64,000 nucleotides of DNA from JAAYJR01 sp964495655. Its GTDB lineage: Bacteria > Bacteroidota > Bacteroidia > Bacteroidales > Prolixibacteraceae. Of the stretch, positions 25,595 to 32,826 are shown in pieces. Each line of letters opens with the position of its first letter. Within the stretch, counting starts at the first letter, position 1. A model generated the notes under the pieces. The model worked only from the letters and a program-made list of their open reading frames with translations. It was not told where the DNA came from and searched no databases. The translations under genes were made by a program, and so were the position numbers. The stretch lies in the NCBI GenBank assembly GCA_964495655.1, contig CAZBWK010000002.1, positions 12,704-76,703 on the forward strand, given 5' to 3'.

Positions 25595-27370
25595 TTAAAA
25601 ACAATATTTATTCTCCTCAATAAGTTTATCTGCGATCCTGCGGCGCGCCTCTTTAACATTTACAGGCTTAACACATGTAAAGCATTCAACTCCTTTTATA
25701 AATAATTTTTGCTTATCACCCTCAAAAACTGAGTTTATTACGTCTGTAGCATTCTTGTGTATGCAGGCAGCCGTGTCATAAATAAAAACGTCAACAATAT
25801 CCTTGTAAAGAGCGACATCTTCACCTGATTCTTCTTTTTTCTGAACTCTCAGCAGTGATGATTCCGCAACATAGATATTCATGATAATATCAGAGATATT
25901 ATTAAGTAACTCCTGCTCATTTATCATCTGGCGGCCAAAATTATCAGATACGGCTTTCATCAGCATAAGCCCTGTGTTTTTGAAACCTCTGACTGCTGAA
26001 TTTTTATCTTCATAATAATCTTCCTGACAGCAGCGGGAATCTGAAATATTCTCAAGGCTTTTAATTACCTCATCACCTTTTTCATAGAGTGCGAAATCTT
26101 TTTTTGCCCCCCTTTTATGAAGGGTATCAATTGTAACAAGCCTGTTAATTTCATTGGTGCCTTCAAATATCCTGTTTATCCTTGAATCGCGATACCCTCT
26201 TTCGATAGGCATTTCAGAAGAGTAACCCATCCCGCCATGGATCTGAACTCCTTCATCCACTACATAATCAAGCGCCTCCGACCCATAAACTTTCAAAATT
26301 GCGGCTTCGATGGCATACTCTTCGAAAGCTTTAACTATTGCCTCCTCTTTTGTCATCTTATCAAGATGTGCTTCAATAAACTGATCAACATCATAACCTG
26401 CCCGGTAGACAGCTGATTCGTTAGTAAAGGTCTTAATTACCTGCTGCGCCAGTTTATATTTAATTAAACCAAACGAAGATATTAACTGTCCGAACTGTTT
26501 TCTTTCATTAGCGTATTTAACCGACTGGTCGACAGCCATTTTTGCCGCTCCAATAACATTACCCCCAAGTTTTATACGCCCCATGTGCAGAATATCCAGG
26601 GCAATCCGGAAACCTTTTCCCCTGCCCCACAAAAGATTTTCGACAGGTACTTTGCAATCTTCAAAAAAGATCTGCCTTGTTGATGATCCTTTGATACCCA
26701 TTTTTTTCTCTTCAGGGTTGAATTTTATCCCCGGGAACGTCCGTTCTACAATAAAAGCACTATGGACCCTGTCGTTATCAATTTTTGCAAAAACCGTAAA
26801 GACATCCGCAAAGCCGGCATTTGTAATCCACATTTTCTGTCCGTTAAGAAGATAATATTTACCATCTTCAGACAATGTTGCTTTAGTTTTTCCTGAATTG
26901 GCATCTGAGCCTGCCCCGGGTTCAGTAAGACAGTATGCTCCGGCCCATTCACCCGAAGCCAGTTTGGGCAGATATTTCTGTTTTTGCCGGTCGTCTCCAA
27001 AGTACAATATGGGAAGAGAACCTATGCCGGTATGGCAGGAATAGGTAACTGCAAATGAGTATGCCGATCCCATCACCTCACTTGTGAGCATGGATGTAAC
27101 AAATGATTGTCCGAAACCATCATATTCCTCAGGAATGGAAATACCCAGCAAACCGAGTTCCCCTGCTTTATCCAGCAGTTTCCTCGCAATCCCGTCCTCC
27201 TGTGCATCTATCTTGTCAAGATTCGGCATCACTTCAGTTTCAACAAAATCGCGGCATGTCTCAGCTATCATCAGTTGCTCCTCATCAAAATCTTCGGGTA
27301 TAAATATCTCTTTGGCTTCAAGGTCACTTACCATAAACTCTCCACCCAATACATACTTTTTATTTTCCAT
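25595..27370 (-). CDS. acyl-CoA dehydrogenase, long (about 590 aa) type
   Basis: 591 aa, longer than the 380-aa short/medium-chain enzymes. It has the three-domain ACAD core plus a C-terminal helical extension, as in VLCAD/ACAD9-like proteins of Bacteroidota. Recognisable parts are EEYDGFGQSF, AYCLTEPGAGSDA (substrate/FAD binding), YLLNGQKMWITNA, RKQFGQLISSFGLI, QIHGGMGYSSEMPIERGYRD and RINRIFEGTNEINR, which carries the catalytic Glu in the FEGT position. It oxidises acyl-CoA to trans-2-enoyl-CoA and passes electrons to ETF. It is the last gene of the etfBA/membrane-oxidoreductase operon, 29 bases after the CCG protein, so its electron acceptor chain is encoded with it. Confidence 0.94.
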   Translation of the reverse strand: MENKKYVLGGEFMVSDLEAKEIFIPEDFDEEQLMIAETCRDFVETEVMPNLDKIDAQEDGIARKLLDKAGELGLLGISIPEEYDGFGQSFVTSMLTSEVMGSAYSFAVTYSCHTGIGSLPILYFGDDRQKQKYLPKLASGEWAGAYCLTEPGAGSDANSGKTKATLSEDGKYYLLNGQKMWITNAGFADVFTVFAKIDNDRVHSAFIVERTFPGIKFNPEEKKMGIKGSSTRQIFFEDCKVPVENLLWGRGKGFRIALDILHMGRIKLGGNVIGAAKMAVDQSVKYANERKQFGQLISSFGLIKYKLAQQVIKTFTNESAVYRAGYDVDQFIEAHLDKMTKEEAIVKAFEEYAIEAAILKVYGSEALDYVVDEGVQIHGGMGYSSEMPIERGYRDSRINRIFEGTNEINRLVTIDTLHKRGAKKDFALYEKGDEVIKSLENISDSRCCQEDYYEDKNSAVRGFKNTGLMLMKAVSDNFGRQMINEQELLNNISDIIMNIYVAESSLLRVQKKEESGEDVALYKDIVDVFIYDTAACIHKNATDVINSVFEGDKQKLFIKGVECFTCVKPVNVKEARRRIADKLIEENKYCF

Positions 27371-27399
27371 TATTTATAATTTTTCCGGTTAAATTCGAT

Positions 27400-28200
27400 C
27401 TATAAATCAAGCGACATAGCTATTAATTCAGCTATATCATAATTTTTTATATCTTCTTGTCTGTTTTTATATTTCAGTCCGTCGGTGATCATCACCATAC
27501 AATAAGGGCAGGCTGTGGCAACAATATCAGCTCCTGTTTCAATTGCATCCTCTGTCCGTTCAATGAAAACCTCTTTATCACCCTTTTCAGCCTCCTTAAA
27601 CATCTGTCCTCCGCCTGCCCCGCAACAAAGGGCAAAACTTCTGTTTCTTCTCATCTCTTTGATCTCCCGGAACAGACTCTTTATCACTCTGCGCGGAGAT
27701 TCATATTCACCATTGGCACGTCCAAGGTAACAGGGATCATGGTAAGTTATTTTCCTTCCTTTAAATATATCAGTCACGGAAGACAATTTCCCTTCTTCAA
27801 TCATCTTTGCGAGAAACTGTGAATGGTGTATAACTTTAAAGTCAGCTCCCAGTTCCGGATACTCATTTTTAAAGGTATTATATACATGAGGATCGCAGGT
27901 AATAACCTTTTTCACCTCATATTCATTCATTGTTTCAATATTCATCAGGGCCTGCATCTGAAAGAGCATTTCATTACCAGCCCTGCGGGCAACATCACCG
28001 CTTGATGACTCTTCGGTTCCAAGAACCGCATAACTGACTTCCAGATATTCCAGTATTTTCACAAAAGCCCTGGTAACTTTTTTATACCGGTCGTCGAAAG
28101 CGCCGGCGCTTCCCACCCAAAGCAGGTATTCAGCCTTCTCTCCCCTGGCAGCCAAATCTGCCATTAAAGGCACATTTACTTTTATTCTGACTTTTTCCAT
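27400..28200 (-). CDS. CCG-domain iron-sulfur protein, HdrB/HdrD-like half of an ETF:quinone oxidoreductase
   Basis: 266 aa, soluble. Two CCG-type repeats are suggested: a degenerate first half (ITCDPHVYNTFKNEYPELG) and a full second half with YHDPCYLGR, CCGAGGG and ACPYC. Such motifs bind the noncubane 4Fe-4S cluster in heterodisulfide reductase and related enzymes. The next gene upstream (12 bases) encodes a cytochrome b-like membrane protein with two 4Fe-4S motifs. Fused, the two would match the single-chain DUF224-type ETF:menaquinone oxidoreductase (EMO) described in Geobacter and syntrophs. Its placement between etfA and an acyl-CoA dehydrogenase supports that role. The function is inferred from family and context. 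Confidence 0.87.
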   Translation of the reverse strand: MEKVRIKVNVPLMADLAARGEKAEYLLWVGSAGAFDDRYKKVTRAFVKILEYLEVSYAVLGTEESSSGDVARRAGNEMLFQMQALMNIETMNEYEVKKVITCDPHVYNTFKNEYPELGADFKVIHHSQFLAKMIEEGKLSSVTDIFKGRKITYHDPCYLGRANGEYESPRRVIKSLFREIKEMRRNRSFALCCGAGGGQMFKEAEKGDKEVFIERTEDAIETGADIVATACPYCMVMITDGLKYKNRQEDIKNYDIAELIAMSLDL

Positions 28201-28211
28201 AAAAACAATTA

Positions 28212-29543
28212 TTAACCTGCCGGTTTATTTAAATAGAGATCCTCTGCCCACAGCATCCTGTCCTCTTGTGAAAACTGCCATGGAGCGCCATTATTTTCCA
28301 TATTGGAAAAAATTTGATTCAGTTCACCGGGGGCAGCCGATTGTTCCATTACGATATAACGTCTCATATCCAGAATGACAGCCGGTTGATTAATATTAAT
28401 CGGACATTCCTGCACACATGCATTACAGGTGGTGCAAGCCCAAAGCTCTTCAGCAGTTATATAATCACCCAGCAAAGCTTTTCTGTCATTCCACTCCTTG
28501 CCTTTTTTTATCAGTTCCGGTCCCTTTTCACTCATTCGTTCCCTTACATTCATTACAATTTTTCGGGGCGACAACAGCTTACCGGTAATGTTTGCAGGGC
28601 ATACCGATGTACACCGGCCGCACTGTGTGCAGGCCAGTGAATCGAGATAATTTTTCCAGGTAATATCTTCAATATCAAAAATTCCGAAATGCTCTTCTAA
28701 TGCCTCTTCACTCTCATCCGTTTCAGTGAGGTCAGCCTCAGGGTTCATCATTATCTTAACCTCTCTGGTAATATTTTCCATAAGGGTCATCTTACCCATG
28801 GGAGCAAGGTTGCTGAGAAAAACATTGGGAACCGACATAAATACATGGAAGTGCTTTGAATAGGGCAGATAGTTGGCAAAAAAGAATATGCCCAGGATAT
28901 GTCCCCACCAGTTCACTTCATGCCAAAAATAGATTGTACCGGTTGAAGTTCCCGGGAAAATTCCGGCAAAATAGCTGCTTACAGGATAGGTTCCGGCAAG
29001 AGCTGATCCCTCCGTTCCGGCATGAAGTATATAAAAAGTATTCATTCCCAGAAGGGTGATCATCAAAAACAGGATCAGGGAGAGTGCAATAGTTGCATCT
29101 ACATGAAATTTGTGTTTCATCTCCACGCCCGAAAAACGCCTGATATGCATAAAAAACCTGCGTACAAGAAATGCACAGATCAAAACAGCAATTAATAACG
29201 CAAAGATGTCACCGGAGGCAATAATAATATCATAAAAAACCCCCAGAAACCTTAGTGCTCTTTCAGTACCTGCAATGCCGTCGATAACCATTTCGATACT
29301 GCCAACCAGTATAACCAGAAAGCCCCACCAAACCAGTGCATGCATCATGCCGACAACAGGCTTCCGGAGAATCTTTGTCTGCAAAAAAGCAACCTTCAGC
29401 GTAAGGATTAACCTCTTTCCTATATCTCTGACAGGGAATGCCGGTTTAGTGAGCTTAAAAAGGTAAACCAGTTTCCTTACGGTAATAGCAAACACCGCAA
29501 GAGTAATAATCAGTGCAATAGCAAAAACAGTCTGTTTTATCAT
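28212..29543 (-). CDS. membrane b-type cytochrome/4Fe-4S protein, HdrE-HdrD-like half of an ETF:quinone oxidoreductase
   Basis: 443 aa. The N-terminal 270 residues hold about six membrane helices of the NarI-like type, with His residues in helical stretches (MHALVWWGF, the HAGTEG region, WHEVNWWGHILG, KHFHVF) that could bind haem b. The C-terminal half has two 4Fe-4S motifs, CTQCGRCTSVCP and CTTCNACVQECP. With the downstream CCG protein it reconstructs the domain order of EMO-type ETF:menaquinone oxidoreductases (NarI-like domain, 4Fe-4S pair, CCG domains), here split into two genes. It sits 67 bases after etfA. It should reduce menaquinone with electrons from ETF during fatty-acid oxidation. 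Confidence 0.88.
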   Translation of the reverse strand: MIKQTVFAIALIITLAVFAITVRKLVYLFKLTKPAFPVRDIGKRLILTLKVAFLQTKILRKPVVGMMHALVWWGFLVILVGSIEMVIDGIAGTERALRFLGVFYDIIIASGDIFALLIAVLICAFLVRRFFMHIRRFSGVEMKHKFHVDATIALSLILFLMITLLGMNTFYILHAGTEGSALAGTYPVSSYFAGIFPGTSTGTIYFWHEVNWWGHILGIFFFANYLPYSKHFHVFMSVPNVFLSNLAPMGKMTLMENITREVKIMMNPEADLTETDESEEALEEHFGIFDIEDITWKNYLDSLACTQCGRCTSVCPANITGKLLSPRKIVMNVRERMSEKGPELIKKGKEWNDRKALLGDYITAEELWACTTCNACVQECPININQPAVILDMRRYIVMEQSAAPGELNQIFSNMENNGAPWQFSQEDRMLWAEDLYLNKPAG

Positions 29544-29610
29544 AAGAATTATATATTAACACAAGCATTTTTAAAAATAGAAAATGTTATGCTTTTATAT
29601 ACAACACAAG

Positions 29611-30576
29611 TTATATGTTTTTTGCCCTTTTCACTGCCTCTGTAAGTTCAGGAAGCACCTTCAGGGCATCTCCGGCAATACCGTAGTCGGCATATTCAAA
29701 TACCGGGGCATCAGCATCATTATTAATTGCTACTATACAACGAGATGAACTGACACCTGCCATATGCTGGATGGCGCCTGAAATACCTGCTGCTATGTAG
29801 AGGTTTGGAGATATTATTTTACCCGTTTGTCCGGTATGCTCTTCATGAGGCCTCCACCCCTCGTCTGAAACCGGCCTTGAGCAGGCGGTTGCTGCACCGA
29901 GAAGTGCGGCTAACTCCTCGATCACTCCCCAATTGTCAGGTGATCTCATACCTCTGCCTCCGGAAACAACAATTTCTGCATCAGTAAGTAAAATTTTACC
30001 CGATTGCTTCTGAACATCCCTGACAACAGATTTGGGTTCAGGCACCTCAACCTGACAGGTAACTATCTCCGCTTTATTTTCTTTCAGGACTGTTTCAAAT
30101 GAATTTTGCGACAAAGTCAAGATCTTAACATCAGTTTTCAAGACTAAGCGGGCAAAAGCTTTTCCTGAAAAGACCATTTTCGTGACTGTAAAAGGTTCAA
30201 CAGATTCCGGTAAGGAGATAACTCCGGGCCCCACAGCTGCTTTAAGCCTGACAGCCAGTCCGGGAGCAACAGCTTTACCGGTGTTATTATGAGATAACAC
30301 TATTACCCGGGCATTTTCCATTCCGGCAACCCGGGCAAGCACATCAACATATACCCTGTTATCTAACCATTTAACCCTTTCGTCTTCTATCTTTAATATT
30401 TTAACAGCCCCGAAATCACCAAGCTTTTTTAATTCATCATTACCCACCTTCCCTATCGAAACAGCAGTAAGAGATGTCCCAAGCATATCAGCAAGTGCGG
30501 AAGCATAAGAGACTAATTCAAACGACGACTTTTTAAATTGTCCGTCCCAATTCTCAGTATAAACTAAAACTGACAT
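29611..30576 (-). CDS. etfA: electron transfer flavoprotein alpha subunit
   Basis: 321 aa, standard length. The C-terminal FAD-binding domain is intact: SGGRGMRSPDNW, ACSRPVSDEGW, HTGQTGKIISPNLY, GISGAIQHMAG and INNDADAPVFEYADYGIAGD. It forms the ETF heterodimer with EtfB, encoded 27 bases upstream, and carries electrons from acyl-CoA dehydrogenases to the membrane oxidoreductase encoded next. The normal motif set gives no direct sign of a bifurcating ETF. Confidence 0.96.
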   Translation of the reverse strand: MSVLVYTENWDGQFKKSSFELVSYASALADMLGTSLTAVSIGKVGNDELKKLGDFGAVKILKIEDERVKWLDNRVYVDVLARVAGMENARVIVLSHNNTGKAVAPGLAVRLKAAVGPGVISLPESVEPFTVTKMVFSGKAFARLVLKTDVKILTLSQNSFETVLKENKAEIVTCQVEVPEPKSVVRDVQKQSGKILLTDAEIVVSGGRGMRSPDNWGVIEELAALLGAATACSRPVSDEGWRPHEEHTGQTGKIISPNLYIAAGISGAIQHMAGVSSSRCIVAINNDADAPVFEYADYGIAGDALKVLPELTEAVKRAKNI

Positions 30577-30603
30577 ATCCTGAAATTTAATTCTTAATTA
30601 CGA

Positions 30604-31350
30604 TTAAAGTACTTTAGCTTCATTTTGAAGCAGATCCACCAGTTCGGCCACATTTCCCGCATCCACCATCCTGCATGGTGGTTTCGGTTCAGGCAACTCA
30701 AAAGATTCATATTCTGTAAGAGGCTCAACGGAAACAGGAGCAACTATGTTAAGAACTTTTTTACGGGCCATCATTATCCCCCTCATAGCTGCAATACGAA
30801 CTTCCTTTGCAATACCTTTATGTACAATGGCAACAAAAGGAGAGCCGATCGACAGTTTCTCTCTGCCGCCATCTATATCACGGGTCAGCTCAATCTCATT
30901 CCCGTCAACAAAAAGCCCTGATACAGCAGATACTGAACTAATACCAAGAAATTCAGCTATCATTCCGCCTGTCATCGAACCATTATAATCGCTTGAATCA
31001 GTTCCTGTAAGAATAATATCAAATCCTTTATCCTTCACTGCTTCTGCAATCTGAGCAGCTACAAACCAGGAATCTGATGGTTCAGCATCGATGCGTACAG
31101 CATCGTCTGCTCCGATAGCAAGCGCTTTACGAATAGTAGGTTCTGTTTCCTTACCCCCTACGGTTATTATGGTTACCGAGTTAACCGGATTACCGGCATC
31201 TTCTTTTAACTCAATTGCGCGTGTAAGTGCGAATTCATCCCAGGGATTTATTATCCACTGAACTCCATTCTTATCAAAAGTTTTACCATCAACAAATTTG
31301 ACTTTGGTAGTTGTATCCGGAACATGTCCGAGACATACTAATATCTTCAT
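30604..31350 (-). CDS. etfB: electron transfer flavoprotein beta subunit
   Basis: 248 aa. It begins MKILVCLGHVPDTTTKVKF and contains INPWDEFALTRAIEL, a GADDAVRID segment, TGTDSSDYNGSMTGGMIAEFLG and DGGREKLSIGSPFV, all characteristic of EtfB. It is the first gene of the etfB-etfA-oxidoreductase-CCG-acyl-CoA dehydrogenase operon. A TTTG-N19-TATATTTG promoter lies 42 to 72 bases upstream of the ATG. Confidence 0.96.
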   Translation of the reverse strand: MKILVCLGHVPDTTTKVKFVDGKTFDKNGVQWIINPWDEFALTRAIELKEDAGNPVNSVTIITVGGKETEPTIRKALAIGADDAVRIDAEPSDSWFVAAQIAEAVKDKGFDIILTGTDSSDYNGSMTGGMIAEFLGISSVSAVSGLFVDGNEIELTRDIDGGREKLSIGSPFVAIVHKGIAKEVRIAAMRGIMMARKKVLNIVAPVSVEPLTEYESFELPEPKPPCRMVDAGNVAELVDLLQNEAKVL

Positions 31351-31391
31351 GTTAATATAGCTTTATAAACATTTTAATTTATAACGGCCGA

Positions 31392-31422
31392 CAAATATAA
31401 ATACTGAGTTGTTAGAAACAAA
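31392..31422 (-). promoter_or_regulatory. Bacteroidota-type promoter of the etf operon
   Basis: On the minus strand, TTTG (31422-31419), a 19-base spacer, then TATATTTG (31399-31392). This fits the Bacteroidota primary sigma consensus TTTG-N19-TAnnTTTG exactly in sequence and spacing. Transcription would start near 31385, giving an etfB leader of about 35 bases. Confidence 0.7.
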
Positions 31423-31779
31423 GTGGCATTAAATGTTGCACTTTTATCATTAATAGAACAAAAACACTAAATATTTAAATTATTACGATTTATGTTTCTT
31501 TAAAATCAATAGCAATAATGCATTAAAACAATCAACCAGATATTTCAAAAGTTTTTAGCCAAAAGGAAAGCCGATTGTTATTTAGACTTATTATAAATAA
31601 TTTCAGTCACTCATTAAACTTAACTGCATACATATCCTTAACGCCTGATTGTCGTATCTTTACCTGCAAACAAGTGTGAAACACGACGAACAGGCTGGAC
31701 AACTGAAGGTATTCAGTCTGAATATTATCACTAAAAGCCTCAATTTGCTTTAGAGTAATTGAAAAAAGTTCAATATTGA
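31423..31779. other. AT-rich intergenic region between the etf promoter and the small protein gene
   Basis: About 350 bases with no convincing reading frame, RNA gene or hairpin terminator. It contains the end of transcription from the sigma-factor operon and sequence upstream of the etf promoter. I see nothing else I can support. Confidence 0.5.
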
Positions 31780-32016
31780 TTAATTCAGGTTTAACTCAAC
31801 CTGACCGGCAGATTTGGTTTTCAAAACACCGTATGTGTGTGCAAAATCAATTATCTTTTGAACAGTCTCATCAGAAGGTGAATCTTCAGTCCTGTCGAAT
31901 TCTATGTAATCGTCTGCGTACATTTCAAAAAAAGGATCAACATCGTACTCGCAGTCCCTGTTAAAAAATAATTTCTTAATAAATAAAATAAAGGTAGATT
32001 TGTTTTTCATAGGCAT
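31780..32016 (-). CDS. small acidic protein of unknown function downstream of the ECF sigma factor
   Basis: 78 aa, start ATG at 32016 (a second ATG at 32010). A basic, partly hydrophobic N-terminus (KSTFILFIKKLFFNRD) is followed by an acidic, Asp/Glu-rich middle with aromatic residues (DPFFEMYADDYIEFDRTED) and a short helix. There is no clear membrane segment and no Cys cluster. It lies 59 bases after the sigma factor gene on the same strand and is probably co-transcribed. I do not recognise a family; placement alone hints at a link with the sigma factor. Confidence 0.6.
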   Translation of the reverse strand: MPMKNKSTFILFIKKLFFNRDCEYDVDPFFEMYADDYIEFDRTEDSPSDETVQKIIDFAHTYGVLKTKSAGQVELNLN

Positions 32017-32075
32017 TCTCTATTAATTCACTACATGAGAACGCCTGTATTATACTAATATTGTGTTAACTAATG

Positions 32076-32669
32076 TTAATTTTTGGTCAGGCTCAGGTTT
32101 TTCTTTCTGATAAGTTTCCGGAGATTGATCAATGCATAGCGCATTCTGCCCAGGGCAGTATTTATACTCACACCTGTCTGGTCGGCTATCTCCTTAAAGC
32201 TAAGGCCCATATAATGCCTCATGTAGATCACCTGCTGCTGGTCTTCAGGAAGCTCTTTGATAAGCTCTTTGACTTCGAATAAAATCTGATTGTTAACTAT
32301 ATGATCCTCAATAGTATCTTCGGAAAATTTCCGGGAGTTGAAAATATCCATTTCCATGCTGTCATTTGAGATGGTTCCCTGAAGTTTCTCTTTTCTGAAA
32401 TGATCTATTATGAGGTTGTGTGAAATTCGTAATACCCACGATACGAATTTACCGTTTTCAACATATTTGCCTCTTTTTAGAGACCGTATTACCTTGATGA
32501 AGGTTTCCTGAAAGATATCTTCAGCAAGTTCCTGATTTTTCACTATCAACAAAATGTATGAATACACTCTGTTTTTATGACGGTGAATTAAAATCTCAAG
32601 TGAAGTCTGATCGCCTTCGATAAATTGTTGAACGAGCTCATTGTCGTTCTTTGAATTTGTTTTGAGCAT
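32076..32669 (-). CDS. RNA polymerase sigma-70 family factor, ECF type
   Basis: 197 aa. Region 2 is clear (RHKNRVYSYILLIVKNQELAEDIFQETFIKVIRSL, then the promoter-melting WVLRISHNLIIDHFR), and region 4 is a helix-turn-helix (ELPEDQQQVIYMRHYMGLSFKEIADQTGVSINTALGRMRYAL). The linker is short and acidic and there is no C-terminal extension. No anti-sigma gene with a FecR-like or zinc-binding signature is adjacent, so it is not a SusCD-type FecI factor. It is divergent from uvrA with a 157-base spacer, a placement that may mean it responds to a stress or is simply conserved synteny. Confidence 0.93.
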   Translation of the reverse strand: MLKTNSKNDNELVQQFIEGDQTSLEILIHRHKNRVYSYILLIVKNQELAEDIFQETFIKVIRSLKRGKYVENGKFVSWVLRISHNLIIDHFRKEKLQGTISNDSMEMDIFNSRKFSEDTIEDHIVNNQILFEVKELIKELPEDQQQVIYMRHYMGLSFKEIADQTGVSINTALGRMRYALINLRKLIRKKNLSLTKN

Positions 32670-32727
32670 TACCTTCTATTTATGTAAAACAAAAAGTAAA
32701 GTTTTTCGATAGGCGACTATTTTTAAG

Positions 32728-32756
32728 TTGAAGTAAAAACTATTTATTTAATTTTG
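32728..32756 (+). promoter_or_regulatory. putative uvrA promoter
   Basis: TTG (32728-32730), an 18-base spacer, then TAATTTTG (32749-32756), a match to TAnnTTTG. The start codon of uvrA lies 70 bases downstream of the -7 element. Confidence 0.5.
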
Positions 32757-32826
32757 CACGGTAAAAATGTTACATTTTAACGAAATATACAAGTTTTTTT
32801 GCAAATTTTAGAATTTATGTCTATAA

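Noticed and set aside
32076..32669. FecI-type sigma factor controlling a SusCD locus
   Set aside because: No FecR-like anti-sigma gene or SusC/SusD pair is adjacent; the neighbours are uvrA and a small unknown protein.
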